Source: Aurifilum marmelostoma
Taxonomy: Eukaryota > Ascomycota > Sordariomycetes > Diaporthales > Cryphonectriaceae
Length of the DNA stretch: 64,000 bases
Direction: 5' to 3'
NCBI GenBank assembly: GCA_027559495.1
Contig: JAMXSV010000017.1
Coordinates: forward strand, 806,001-870,000
This document shows, piece after piece, positions 10,776 through 22,337 of the stretch (position 1 is its first letter; each line of letters opens with the position of its first letter). A program made the position numbers and the translations under genes. The notes under the pieces were generated by a model. That model was not told where the DNA came from, ran no database searches, and saw nothing but the letters and a program-made list of their open reading frames with translations.

Positions 10776-12182
10776 TCACAGGTAGTGCAGCAGCCAAAAG
10801 CCGGCGCCTGCCACAGCTAGGCCTGGCGTGAGCATCATGCCCTGAGCGGCTCCATCGGTTTGCAGGCTGGCACCTGGCGTTGTCGCCGTACCCGTGGCCG
10901 CCGCAGCGCTGACGTAGGAATACGAAGTCCTAGTGACAACGGAGAGGCTGCCGTTCGGGAGGGTTGACGTGAAAGTGGCGGTGACCAGGGTCGAGGAGAG
11001 CGATGTGCTTGTGGCTGAGGTCTCGCCGCTGGCGCTGGCGGTGGTGTGGGCCGAGGTCTGCGTCGCGAGAGTTGTTCCTTGGCTGCTGCTTGGTAGAGCT
11101 GTGAGAGAGGGTCAGCATTGTTCGCTCTCCCGAAATGTTTCGCAATATTATCTAGGAGAAAAGGAGAAACAGTGGTTCCAAGAGAGGTTGAGAACATATC
11201 TCTCCAGTCAAAACCATGACTGCTAACACACAAGAGGGGTCACAACAAACTCATCTGGCGCCTTCCACCCGACGTGAACTCAAATGAGACAGTTCAAGGA
11301 ACAGTGACGGCAACCAGACTAAGCCAGCACAAGGTAGGAGAAGAAAATCGTGCACAGGAAGGGAGAACATGAATATTGCAGAAATTACACCGACATACAG
11401 GTGGTAGTCGATGTTGTGACAGTGAGGGTCGACCCGGCAGTGGACGTAGAGGAAGCGGTGGAGGAGGCGGAGGTGGTGATGGAAGCAGTGGAAGTAACAG
11501 TCAAAGAAGATAAAGGTAGTGAAGACTGACTTTCAAAAGAGGAGGCAGCAGAAAGAGAGGAAGTTGTGCTGCCGGGCACAACGACTGAGGACGTCTCAGT
11601 AGTTGTGGCATCGGCAGCAGTAGTGGATGTAGCAGGGGCGGGTTCAGTGGAAGCAGACGTACCAGAAGAAGCAGCAGTTGTTTCTGAGGAGGGAGTAGGG
11701 ACAGCTGGGGTGGTGGTTGCCTGGGGCGCCGTCTCGGTTTGTGTGGTCGTCTGCGGGGTCGTCTCAGCAGCCGTGCTTGTCGGCGTGGTCTCGACCGCAG
11801 CAGAGGTTGTGGTGTCGGGTGCAGTGCTCGACGTAGCAGCCGGCGCAGAGGAGCTGCTTACAGTCACCGTGGCCGCAGGGGACGACGACAGGACCGTAGT
11901 GGCGGACGTGGTGAGGCTGGTCGTGGTGGCGGTGACATTTCCATCCTGACGCTTACCGAGATAGCCCTTGGCGCCGGGAGTGAACCTCTCAAAGAGCTCG
12001 CGGATCTCGCCGGCGCTAAGCAACGACAGCCTCGAGGGCTGAGCGTGGACAACGTCGTGCTGAACATCGCCGGCCTCGCCGTGACAGGAGCCTCGAGCAT
12101 GGTGGAAGCCGGCCGAGGCGAGGCTGAGGGTCATGAAGCAGAACACCAATACTGCCAGCAGCAGTCTCCGTCCGGAAGCCAT
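10776..12182 (-). CDS. Ser/Thr-rich GPI-anchored cell-surface glycoprotein
   Basis: Two exons, 11399-12182 and 10776-11098, joined by a 300-nt intron (GTATGT...TCACAG, branch TGCTGAC) in phase, give 368 residues. Residues 1-24 are a signal peptide (RRLLLAVLVFCFMTLSLASA). A dibasic KR at 77-78 (GYLGKR/QDG) is a likely kexin site releasing a propeptide. The rest is a very Ser/Thr-rich, probably O-mannosylated stalk with scattered N-glycosylation sites. The second exon supplies a small omega-site region and hydrophobic tail (GLAVAGAGFWLLHYL) for GPI attachment. If the intron is retained, the protein ends four codons later (CMSV) without an anchor. The frame is open upstream of 12182 for another 133 codons, but starting there would bury the signal peptide, so 12182 is chosen. 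Presumably a wall or plasma-membrane protein; function unknown. Confidence 0.8.
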
Positions 12183-12228
12183 AGTTCGCCTGTGTCGTTG
12201 TCTTGTCCGGTCGGTGCGGTGTATAGAT

Positions 12229-12258
12229 TGGTCCTGGTCCTGGTCCTGGTCCTGGTCC
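12229..12258. repeat. (TGGTCC)5 hexanucleotide repeat
   Basis: Five perfect TGGTCC units just upstream of the signal-peptide start of the wall-protein gene. Read on the minus strand in that gene's frame they encode alternating Asp-Gln, so they would form a DQ repeat if translation began further upstream. Confidence 0.9.
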
Positions 12259-14261
12259 CTCTCCCTCAAGTGCTGCTTCTCCTGGTCAACTGTTGACGGT
12301 AGTTCTGCCCCGAGAGCCTCGACATCCTTGGTGGGAAAAAGAGTCGAGGGAGCCATCGCGGTGGCTGGCGTGGGGAAAGGGCGGGGGAAAGTGGCGTTTT
12401 TGTATGTGAAAAGAGAGAAGAGAGAGAGAGGGAGAGCAAGCAGAGAGCGAGAGAAGACGAGACAAGGGAGCCTGAGTCCGTGTGTCCGGATCGACAGGAC
12501 AGCAGTGCAAGCGCCGGTGTGCACACGCGCGGAAGGGTGAGTGCCGTGAGGTGGGACCGGAGGAAGCCTCCTCTGCCACACCAGCGATGGGGCGAGCTTC
12601 GCAAGCTTTCGGCGGGGACCCGGTCTACGATCAGCGAATCCGCTTAACTTGGGCGTTTAGAGCTGCATGATATTGGGTCCGTCCCCTTGTAGCGTGCTGT
12701 GAGTTGGGGTGGTGTATGGATGATCTTTTTTTTCTTCCTTCTTTTCTCTGTTGGGACGACGGCAGTGCGAGAGTGTGACGACAGGTGAAACCTTGGACCG
12801 CTGAGACTGACTTTCAAGAGGCACAGCAGTGGATTGGTGAGAGCGATGGGGGGTGGCCCTGGGTCCGGTTCCAAAGCGCAGGGGTGTTGGTCAGGAACAA
12901 ATAAAAAAAAGTTGGCAGCCCCAAGAAAAGAGAGACACGAAATCGTGAGATCAGAGAGCGAGCTAAGCAGCAAGCAGCAGCGCTTGTCGGAGAGGATGGG
13001 TCCACGTAGGTGGTGGTAGCGCAGGAGGAGGAGGAGGTGGTGGAGGGAGTTCCTGTTTCTGTTTCTGGCCGCAGTAGGTTGCGATGTGTAAGAACAAGGG
13101 CAGGATAGAGACAGATGGAGTTGGGATGCCCCTCACTCACACTAGAGATCCAAAACCCTGCTGGGTGGGATGTATCGAGAGGGCTGGGTTGTCAAGAATA
13201 TGGCCGGAAGAACAAGGCCGGTGCTAGACCTGGATCGAGTAGCAGACACGCGGCGTTCTAGGTTCTGTGTAAAAATACAATGCAACGGAGAAGTGGCAAC
13301 AAAAAGGAAAGGTAGAAAGGCAGCGGTTTTTTTGGGGGGGGAGGGGGGGAGGGTTTTCTTTCAGAGAAAGGAGCCCTCGAGAGGATCTACTTGCACATGA
13401 AATAAGGCGGCGTGAACCAACATAGGATGGACCCAGTCGGCGGTGGTGAGACGAGGGCAATCGTGGCCAATACGAGCCACCACGATCTGGTCAAGAGGCG
13501 TACCTGCCGTACGTTGGGAACAGCCAGCAAGCGAGGAAGGAGGGGCGGGGGAGGGCTTAGGCCCTGGCGCCACAGCACCCGTGTGCCAAGCTTTCGCCAA
13601 ATGCTTGTCCTCCTCCCCTTCGCCGCTTTTCATTCAGCTGTGAACTGGGATCTTGACTCTCTCGTCAGATGGAATACTGTAGTACTATGTAGTAGCTCTA
13701 GGAGATTCGCACCAGGCTCGAGGCCCGTGGTCGGGAAATCCCCGAGACAAGCGCAGCTAGCTAGCTACTCTAATAAAGTTTAAGTAGGCAGGACACAGAC
13801 GAGATTGCAGGTTTTCCAATCTGCCGTAGAGACAAGCAAAAGGGAAGAGTAGGGAGGAAGGGAAGGAAAGAATAAAGGTGTTACATGCCAGTCAGTATCA
13901 GGCTCTCTGTGACACATGCGAAAGTGGCCAACAGTAATCCACAATATGGCGAGGGTAAAGAGGGGGATCGCTTCGCTTTCGCATGCGCTGTGCTGTACTT
14001 TTCCATGCAGGTTTCTGCAAATGCAATAGCACTCTGCATAGCACCCCTGCCCTGCGGCCCTGCACACAAGGGCGATAGGGTGTAAAACAGCAGGGGTTAC
14101 CACCCTGGACGGATGCCCATCCCAGCTCCTCCTCCTCCTCCCCCTCTCTACGTCTAAGCCCTTTCAACTTTGCCACAGGCTTCCGATCCCAAGCCCTCTC
14201 TTGCGAACGCAAATGGTTATTTGTGCGGTAGAGAGTCCAGTCGACTTTTTTTGGTACCTTT

Positions 14262-14278
14262 CCCCCCCCCCCCCCCCC
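14262..14278. repeat. Homopolymer C17
   Basis: Run of 17 cytosines in non-coding sequence; a hotspot for length variation and for sequencing error. Confidence 0.85.
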
Positions 14279-16085
14279 TCTCTTTTGTGTGCGCACCAAC
14301 AGCTAGCTTTCCTGTTGATGTGGCTCGTATCTTGCCTACCATGGTACATCCTGACGTGTGGAGACAACCAGGGACGGGTCGATCGACCGATGTCCTCCTC
14401 TCAGCCTGGCGACGATCTTTGTGGAACAAACCTTCCTGGAAGAAGCCGAGGCCGAGCAGAGAGGCAATACTTCACACGCAAGCCCTCAACTTGGCTATCT
14501 ATCACAGTATGGAGCTGCACTAGCCTCGTTGGCCGTTTCAAAAGAGGGTGCCTCGTATTCACAAACCCCGCTGTTGGTCTTGGCCTATCCTGATTGCAGC
14601 CTGGTGGCCGGCGATGAATTGGCACTTCACGCTTCTGCACGACCTAAAACGAGCCGATCAATCTGCATCCGCAGGTGCCGGGCATTTTTCTCTGCACCAA
14701 ACTCAAAACTCTGCATGTAGCACATGCAATGGTATTTTGTAGTAGATGGCAGTTAAGAATTATCTGCTTTATTAAGGTGTGTGGAAAGTGGCAGGTTGTG
14801 TGTCGAGATCACTGATGAGAGGAACGGAGCACCCCTGGTCTGCTGCTGGGATGGGAGAGAGAAAAATCAATTGAGGTCACAACTGCTACGTCATGCGGAT
14901 GGAACTCTACCAAACATCATTCGTGGATGGTTTGACAGCATCTCGAGTCTCCAGTATTACCACAGACTACCCCGAGCCCAATCGACAGGATTCTTTACAG
15001 GGCTCAGTCAGACCAGATCCCACCTCTCAAGCTCTCACTGGGACCACTGCCTAGAGGTTTCATCCCTGCCAGTATTCGTCACAGCGCTGTGGATTCATCA
15101 CCTGCTGGACAGCTGGTCGACGTCACAGCCTCGCTGCAGTCGTCAGTTGGTGGCTCGTATTTCCCTGAAGCCCACATGGCTGCATCGTGGATTTGTCTTT
15201 GTAGATCTGTGTCGACGACGAATAGTCCTGGTCTTCTAAAGGCAGCTATTTTTGGCAACAAGATCTACTACTGTATTGTACAGCCTCCAAGTTTCAAAAA
15301 GAATAACATGTATGTGCACACATAGACCTCCCTTTAGTTGGTTGCACATGTCTCTGCCAGCATGTCAGTTCAGCTTTGTCCAAGTGTTCCTCTGAATTGA
15401 AAAGTCCAACATCAGCAAGGTCTTGGAGTCTGCAGTGCCACTGACTCAGGATGTCAGTACCTGCATACAATGAAGGAAGCATACATGGTACAAACACATG
15501 ACCGTGAATTGCGAGACTTCATGATCTGTTCAATATCCGACAACATTACAAGAGGCAAGCAACAACAGGGCCCGACAGGATATATAAGCTATGTGTAGAA
15601 GCACAAATCCTAACTTAGTGATCATCAAATAAAGCACTTCTTCAAAATAAAACATTCTTTGTCTTCTCTCATGGGCAACTGTAGTGTGCAGCATGTCTCC
15701 CTTGGGCCAGCCATGAGAAGCCTTATCGATACGCCTCACAGGGCGCTAAGCCAGGCCCGCTAGACAGGGATAGCTTGTGGCTTTGAGCGCAACGTAAACT
15801 CGAACAGGCATTTTGTTGAATCCCTTCGTGCCAGATTGCATGTGAAAAAGGGTTCCACATCTTCGGAATTATCCAGGAGAACCCAACGCCACAGCGTCCT
15901 ATGCCCTCAGACGGTCCGGTATCAAACCATGGGAACACCTGCAATCATCGGGTACCCATCTTGAGAGCGACAAATCCCCCACCCTACGAACGACACGCTC
16001 TCGTCGCCTCGACTTCGCTGCCCTAGCTTCTCTCAGCTCCGGGTCTTGATGGGCTTCGCGGCTCGCACTCCTCCTGAAGCACGCC

Positions 16086-19058
16086 ATGCCCGACACCCTC
16101 CGACCTCCTGGCCCAGGCGAGGCCGATGACACGCAGCAGGATGAGGAGCACAAGGACAACGAGGACCTGCGGGAGCTGTCGCGGTCGCCGCACCCGTACC
16201 ACAGACAAAAGTGGGAACTGCTAGAACCCTCGGATCGCGTCGTAGCCAGGGCGAGCACCATCCCCACCCACGGCCCTGAGGACATTCGCGACCAGCTTCT
16301 GCCCACGCCGGGCTTCACAAAGGACTCGACGCCCGCCACCGACAGCGGCACCGAGGCCGACGACGAGATCTTTGTCAAGAAGCTGCCCGCGCCCAAGGCA
16401 AAGCTCCACAAGGGCCTCCGCGGCCGACATGAAGCGCTGTCTGGCTCTGGAACCCCACTGCTGACCCCGACGGCTGTTGATGGTGATCGCGACGGGATCT
16501 TGTCGTCGTCAGGTTCCAAAGGAAAGCAAGAAGAGGACAACAGAAGGAGACAACAGGCCAGGAGACTGAGACGGGACAGAGAGCTGATCCGAAGAGGCAC
16601 CGAGGTTGCAATCTTGGGGGTTTTGGCTTGGAAGGTCTTTCGCAATCCCGTCGTGCAGCCTTTTGTGGTCATATGGAAGAAGGGTGAGTTCTGTCCGGAA
16701 CAATTGAACTTGTGGATAAATGCTAAGACCCGGCCAGAGTTAATACTCCAGGTCACGCTTTTCGCGGCGCTGCTGCTGCTCTACCCGCTGCGAGTCGCAG
16801 CATGGGCTTACAAAAGGGGCGAGCCTCTGAAGCACAAGTTACCACTCTCGATTCCGTCATCCTTCGATCCGGCGCCTGCGTTATACCCTCAACTGCTGCC
16901 GATACTAGTAGCCTTCCTCACCACCTCAAATCTGAAGGACGTCATCCTACCGAATCTCATGCTCGGCATCGCATCCGTGCCCCGCAGCCTCATTCCCACC
17001 AGCAATACGTTCGAAGACATCAACCCTGTCCACTGGCTGTTGACTTGTTTGCCTTTGGCAGTTCACCATGAAAACTCACCGACGGGCGCTGGAGGGCAGA
17101 AGAACTGGTCGGATATGTCGCCAGCCTCTCCTCGGGACCTTGTCTTGCTTTACCCTCTCCACCAGAGCCTCTCTTTGGTTCTCTACCATTTGACCACCAG
17201 CAGCCTCCTCACGGCTGAACTCGAACTACTATCGATATCCCTTATAAACCTTCTCATACTCTCAAGATCACCACAAGCTGTGATTTTGCAGTCCGTTCTG
17301 TGGATAGGCGGACTTGGGGTGCTCATCCTTTGCGCACCTGTTATCGAATGGAGCATCAGCCTGGCAAGAGTCCCAAAATGGCGACTCAGGCGAAATACGG
17401 CTTCAAGTCGACCATCGACTCTCAGAATTGCCATGGGCTGGCTTTCTGCTGGCCTGAGATTAATTCCCTTGGGGCCGTGGATGCTTGACACTGCCCTTAA
17501 CTGGCTCCTTGCCGGCATCAAAACTTTCCCGTGGAGACCGTGGGAAAGAATAAGAAAAATAATCGACTCCGAGACAGAAGACTCGGCTATCGTTTCGGGT
17601 ATTTCTACCGAGGAAGATGAAGCAACCTTTCCCCATCGAAGGTCTATTTCCTCCCAGATGGATGGTTTGCTGTACGAGAGCAATCCTTTGCGGAAATCCC
17701 AGACAGTCTTTGAAAAGCCCGCAGGCGACTTGCACGCTGATCTAGATGAGCCGGAAAGCTTTACCCTGCATTCTCGACGCCGTACGTTACCTTTCGCAGA
17801 GTTTGCGATGAAGCCATCCAAAGGGCATACGTCTTCGGGACGGCAAAAGAGGCGTGCATCATCCTCTGTGCGGTTCTTTTACGGCCTGACCCCGCGAGAG
17901 GCTAACACGAGAAAGCTTCTATACGCTACATGGGCGTACGTGAGCATCGTTGCTGTCATCCTCCTTCCAATCGGATTTTACGTGCGACAATACGCCACAG
18001 CTGGTCATTATCCTATCGGCTGGGCTGTGGGCTACGTCCTGGGCGACATACACTGGTTCAGAATGCAGGTGATCATGTCGACATGGCTGGAATGGGCCTT
18101 TGTGCTTCCGGACCTTTCGGGCCGCGAGGGCTCCGAGTTCTGCCATCTAGGCTGGGTTGAGCATCTTCGTCATGCCTCGATCGGCGAGGCCAACACGAGG
18201 CTGTTTCTGGCTGCCTGGTGGGTAGCAGTCATCATCCTCGGCTTGGCGGTGGTATTTCGACTCTCTCCATACTACGAGGTCGACACCCGTCGCAAGATCT
18301 TCCATTTCATGATGGTGTCGATGTTCCTCCCTGCGACGTTCATTGATCCGACGTGGTGTGCCCTGGCTCTTGCCATCGTCCTGGCAATATTCCTCCTGCT
18401 TGACCTGCTCCGTGCGAGCCAACTTCCACCACTTTCCAAACCCATACGGGATTTCCTGCAGCCGTACACGGATGGCCGAGATCACCAGGGCCCCGTGGTC
18501 ATCTCACACATCTTCCTGCTCATTGGCTGCGCCATACCGCTCTGGCTCAGCCTGGCGTCCCTACCTCGAACCGGGACCGGCCTTATGACGGGCTGGGAGA
18601 CGCCGACCCGCGAGCTGAGCATGGTTGCAGGCGTTGTGTGTGTCGGCCTAGGCGATGCTGCTGCTTCCTTGATCGGGCGCCGCTGGGGCAGGCACAAGTG
18701 GTTCTGGAAAGGCGGCAAGAGTCTGGAGGGCAGCGTGGCGTTCGCCACGGCCGTGTTTGCAGGCCTTGTGGCTGCTAACATCTGGCTCAAAATCGGCGGA
18801 TGGCCTGTCTCCAGCTTTGATCGCCCCCTCCCTGCTCAACTCGAGACGGTCGTCCTTATCCCACAAGAACAACAACAACAACAGGGCTTAGACGGGATTC
18901 TCGCCGGTCTCAAGGCGTCGGAGTGGCCGTCCATATTCCGCAAGACGGGTTTCTGTGCATCGCTTTCCAGCCTGACAGAGGCGGTCCTCACCGGCGGTAA
19001 TGACAATGTCGTGGTACCGGTGGTTCTGTGGACTTGTGTCAAGGCTACGGGATTATAG
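16086..19058 (+). CDS. SEC59: Dolichol kinase
   Basis: Dolichol kinase, a polytopic ER-membrane enzyme that phosphorylates dolichol with CTP to give dolichyl phosphate, the lipid carrier for N-glycosylation, O-mannosylation and GPI synthesis. The N-terminal ~165 residues are polar and disordered. Many hydrophobic segments follow. The C-terminal third has the kinase signature: DTRRKIFHFMMVSMFLP, then VCVGLGDAAASLIGRRWG and the CTP-binding segment KGGKSLEGSVAF. The 990-codon frame probably includes a 54-nt in-frame intron at 16684-16737 (GTGAGT...CCAG, branch-like TGCTAAG). Removing it joins WKK to ELILQVTLFAALL and gives 972 residues. That is longer than yeast Sec59 (about 520) but usual for filamentous fungi, whose versions carry the extra N-terminal part. 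Start: first ATG of the frame. Confidence 0.93.
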   Translation: MPDTLRPPGPGEADDTQQDEEHKDNEDLRELSRSPHPYHRQKWELLEPSDRVVARASTIPTHGPEDIRDQLLPTPGFTKDSTPATDSGTEADDEIFVKKLPAPKAKLHKGLRGRHEALSGSGTPLLTPTAVDGDRDGILSSSGSKGKQEEDNRRRQQARRLRRDRELIRRGTEVAILGVLAWKVFRNPVVQPFVVIWKKGEFCPEQLNLWINAKTRPELILQVTLFAALLLLYPLRVAAWAYKRGEPLKHKLPLSIPSSFDPAPALYPQLLPILVAFLTTSNLKDVILPNLMLGIASVPRSLIPTSNTFEDINPVHWLLTCLPLAVHHENSPTGAGGQKNWSDMSPASPRDLVLLYPLHQSLSLVLYHLTTSSLLTAELELLSISLINLLILSRSPQAVILQSVLWIGGLGVLILCAPVIEWSISLARVPKWRLRRNTASSRPSTLRIAMGWLSAGLRLIPLGPWMLDTALNWLLAGIKTFPWRPWERIRKIIDSETEDSAIVSGISTEEDEATFPHRRSISSQMDGLLYESNPLRKSQTVFEKPAGDLHADLDEPESFTLHSRRRTLPFAEFAMKPSKGHTSSGRQKRRASSSVRFFYGLTPREANTRKLLYATWAYVSIVAVILLPIGFYVRQYATAGHYPIGWAVGYVLGDIHWFRMQVIMSTWLEWAFVLPDLSGREGSEFCHLGWVEHLRHASIGEANTRLFLAAWWVAVIILGLAVVFRLSPYYEVDTRRKIFHFMMVSMFLPATFIDPTWCALALAIVLAIFLLLDLLRASQLPPLSKPIRDFLQPYTDGRDHQGPVVISHIFLLIGCAIPLWLSLASLPRTGTGLMTGWETPTRELSMVAGVVCVGLGDAAASLIGRRWGRHKWFWKGGKSLEGSVAFATAVFAGLVAANIWLKIGGWPVSSFDRPLPAQLETVVLIPQEQQQQQGLDGILAGLKASEWPSIFRKTGFCASLSSLTEAVLTGGNDNVVVPVVLWTCVKATGL

Positions 19059-20131
19059 GAAAAGAAACAAGGGATAAAGAAGGAGCCTATTCGAAGACGA
19101 GGGCAGTTTCTGGTTCATCCTTTTAGAATTCATGGAAGGGGTTAATTTTTCTCTTTTCAAAAGAGGGCTTGCTGAGCAATGTCGTCACGAATCACCATGA
19201 CCGGACCAAGGGATATAGACTGGAAGATACCTCAAGAAGGGAGGCGTTTATTGGCTTGCGGCTTTCTGTGTGACACATTCATGTGATTCTAGTGCCAGCA
19301 TCCAGGCATCTTGCCACGGCGTTAGCATTTGTTCCTTTGTGAATATTATGACTAGCTTATCTGTGCAATATTGACCAAAGGCTGTTCTTGTGTCGGCATT
19401 GTACGAGTGATGCAAGGTAACTTTTATTCACCTGAGTGAGGGGGCAAGGAAGCATCACTCACTCGAACATTGGATTTTTTTTCTTCTCTACTTGTACATT
19501 CATAGTAAGATACTGATTAAAAGTTAATTATCATTATCACTGGTACAGCAAGAATGCAAGGCCCTTTATAGCTGGACATGGAAAAGGCAGCGGGGCTGAG
19601 GCTGAGGCTGACAGCAACCGAGATTAGACTTGTTATGTTGCTTGATGTTATAGGATAGTCAGGTTCTTTGTCTTCGTTGAACTCATCGTTTAAGAAGAAG
19701 GACAGAGGGAGAGTCGGTATTTCGGATGCTACTATGGACTCGTTGCTGATGTTCTCCGAGGAGGCCTACCCCTTTGTTTCGAGGAAGACGTATAATGTTG
19801 AGTGGATCTGGTGGTCTTGAGTCGTCAGAGGAATCTTCATAATTAAGTATCCTTTGGTCGGATATTTGACACCATGAGCTTCGGAGATTTTGGGGCTCTC
19901 TTGTTATTTTTGGAGGCAAGCTCTAGAATGACTGGAATTACGGCTTATGGTTTTCACTTGTATAGAAGGGAGCTACCCATAAGGCCAGGATGTAAAAGCT
20001 GCACGTGGAAAGTACAAGGACACTGGGAAATTCCTCCGGCTTGCATGTAATTAGGTCATTTAGTAGAAGTCTTGTAATTAGTATTCGCCTTTCGTGTACG
20101 AAATTATGTGTACAGTGATGATTGGAAAAGT
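19059..20131. other. Convergent 3' spacer
   Basis: 1.07 kb between the convergent dolichol kinase and flavoprotein genes. AT-rich in places; only short frames without features. No gene seen. Confidence 0.5.
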
Positions 20132-21298
20132 TCAGGCCCACTTGCTCTGCATCAGAGTCCTTGTGCCCGCTGTGAAAGCAGGCGCCCTATCTGTTGCCAG
20201 AGTTTTTCCCTTGACAAACTTTATGACGAAGCCTGGGATCCTCCAGCCGAACATCTGACCAACACCTCCTCCCGTGCCGAGCGAGGCACCAAAGCCCACT
20301 TCCTTGCTGAACTTGTACTCGTGCACCTGCTCTCCTTTCAGCTGGGCCCCGAGGCTCTTGACAACATGGGCAATCTGGCCTTCTGTGTGCATGCCCTGCG
20401 GAGTCTCGAGGTTGCCTACATCCCCGACGACAAAGATGTCATCGTGGCCTTCTGCGCGGAGAAACTTGGTCTGCTTCACGTAGCCGCGGTGGTCTCGCAT
20501 CGATCCCGGGACGAAGGACGTATTGGGCTCAAGCCCGTACGTTGGGATGACCACATCGGCCTCCAAGGTGTCCTTCTTGCCCCCTGGCAGAGACAATGTG
20601 ACGATTTTGCCCTCGACCTTTGTGACCTTTGCGTTCAGGACGACGTGCACGCCCATCTTCTCGAGGCTTCTCTTGCTGGCCTGCCTGACGCTGGTGGAGA
20701 CCTCGTCGTGCAACGGCAACACGCCCGCCCCGACAAGCGTGATCTTTTTTTGCTTCTTGCCATTTGTAGTCTTCCCAGCAAACATCTCCGCCAGCTCCCC
20801 GGCGACCTCAATCCCCGTAATGCCCGCCCCGGCCACAACTACGGAACTGGCGGCCTCGATCCTTTGCTGCCAGTCACGCAGCACCTCTCTCGTGTGCTCC
20901 GTCGTCGAGATCGTCTTGAACGGCATGTCCTCCTTCGCGCTCGTCCCCGTCGCGATGACCAGGGTGTGGTACGGGATCTCCCTCACCGCTCCCTCCTTTG
21001 TGCGGACCCCCACGATCTTGGACGTCGTGTCCAGCGCCTCAGCAGCGCCGAGGATGAACTCGAACTTCTCGGCTGGGTACTTTGCGAACGCTGGGGCGAT
21101 GGGGTAGAAGAGCTTGTCGTCGAAGCCGGTCCCCGGCACGATGGCGCGCACCGCGGCCGGGGCCCAGTAGAGGTGTGTGTTGGGAGAGACGAGGATGATC
21201 CTTAGGTCTGGATAGAGCGGCACCTGGTGGGCGAGGAGGTGGTGGGCTATCGGAACACCGGCGAAGGAGGCACCGAGGATCACAACTGTTCTTGTCAT
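20132..21298 (-). CDS. AIF2/AMID-like FAD-dependent NAD(P)H oxidoreductase
   Basis: Single-exon flavoprotein of 388 residues in the pyridine nucleotide-disulfide oxidoreductase superfamily, closest in layout to AMID/AIFM2 (FSP1) and yeast Aif1. The FAD-binding fold begins at residue 5 (VVILGASFAGVPIAHHLL). A second dinucleotide fold for NAD(P)H lies mid-protein (VVVAGAGITGIEVAGELAE). The FAD-contacting C-terminal motif DIFVVGDVGNLETPQG is present. The family transfers electrons from NAD(P)H to quinones or oxygen. No N-terminal targeting sequence or membrane segment is evident, and the Rossmann motif starts almost at the first residue, which also fixes the start. The physiological acceptor cannot be told from sequence. 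The gene converges with the dolichol kinase gene. Confidence 0.9.
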   Translation of the reverse strand: MTRTVVILGASFAGVPIAHHLLAHQVPLYPDLRIILVSPNTHLYWAPAAVRAIVPGTGFDDKLFYPIAPAFAKYPAEKFEFILGAAEALDTTSKIVGVRTKEGAVREIPYHTLVIATGTSAKEDMPFKTISTTEHTREVLRDWQQRIEAASSVVVAGAGITGIEVAGELAEMFAGKTTNGKKQKKITLVGAGVLPLHDEVSTSVRQASKRSLEKMGVHVVLNAKVTKVEGKIVTLSLPGGKKDTLEADVVIPTYGLEPNTSFVPGSMRDHRGYVKQTKFLRAEGHDDIFVVGDVGNLETPQGMHTEGQIAHVVKSLGAQLKGEQVHEYKFSKEVGFGASLGTGGGVGQMFGWRIPGFVIKFVKGKTLATDRAPAFTAGTRTLMQSKWA

Positions 21299-22337
21299 GA
21301 TTGCGTGGTGGAGTAATTACAGTGAGATCTGCGGAGACGGAATGCTCAATGGAAATGAGGATCGTAGTCCATGGGGATAGCAGGACAAATAGGTTGTAAT
21401 GAAGGAAATGGCCTTTGAAGAGCGTTGATAATCATCACTGACACCATTTCATGACGACAAAAGCACCATGATCATATTTATATTATTTTTTGTCGTAACA
21501 GTAAAGGATCTCATCTCTTGCTTCACATGTGATATGCCTGACCAATCATTTTTAAGCAGGTCGAGGATAGAAAAAAGGAAAGAAAGAACAAAAACCAAAA
21601 CCACCGATAGAACCTTAATTGATACGTTTCGTTCGTCTCGAGGTACGGACAGTGCCCGTAAGTGGTATAGTGGCACTACAACGTGCTATTATCACTTATT
21701 GAGCATTGCTCAGCAATGTAGCCAAGGCTATCAGATGACTGATTTATTGGAAATCAGCCAACCAATCATGACTAGTCAAAACTCCGAAAAGTCCGTTCCT
21801 GACTTACAAGGCTGTGAGGAATGACTAATTGTTGTAAATCCAATATGAGACCCCCTTGCTCTGATGATATAGTGGAGAATGAGTAAAGCCCGATATCCGT
21901 TCCCGGAGTAAATATCTCTCTGAATTAGCTGTTCATTGAACTATCCACGTGCTATAGCTTTTTGACATAAACTTTTGGCTACCAAGGAGATCCTGTGACT
22001 GACATCTGCCCAGGTGCGAAGCCTGTCCACCAAGCAAAACCGCCCCGTACATGGTAGAAGGTAAAACACCAGACCCGCCCGGCACGCTGCAAGCCCTGAC
22101 CTGCCGCGCCAGCAAGCCTGAAAGGCGTAGCGTTCATTGAACAAGCGTTTCGGCGACTTCATTCTGCAAGCACGACATCTTTGGAGTGTTTTGCATTGAT
22201 TACAGAAAGGCAGTGCAGCTGTCATTCTCTAGCTGATGATTAGGTATATTTCCCCTGCTGAACATTCTTGATCAGTGAGACCGGACAGAGGAGGATTCCG
22301 GTTTTTCGTTCCTAGGATCATGGAGCCTATTCTTGAA
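21299..22337. other. Intergenic region, AT-rich
   Basis: 1.04 kb between the flavoprotein start and the transporter stop. Holds the promoter of the flavoprotein gene. Frames such as 21468-21824 look random. No gene seen. Confidence 0.5.

Larger units (their letters stand above)
12183..16085. other. 3.9-kb spacer with no convincing gene
   Basis: The first ~450 bases are upstream of the Ser/Thr-rich protein gene and contain a hexanucleotide repeat. The rest shows purine-rich and pyrimidine-rich tracts, a 17-C run (14262-14278) and many open frames of 60-150 codons on both strands. None has a domain, signal peptide plus matching exon, or family resemblance that I can see. It may contain long UTRs, a non-coding RNA or an unrecognised gene; nothing can be supported. 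Confidence 0.5.

Noticed and set aside
14170..15239. Overlapping frames of 117-152 codons
   Set aside because: All include homopolymer-derived runs or random composition, and no consistent exon chain could be built.
20108..21205. 365-codon open frame on the plus strand
   Set aside because: Antisense shadow of the AIF2/AMID-like flavoprotein gene; no recognisable motifs.
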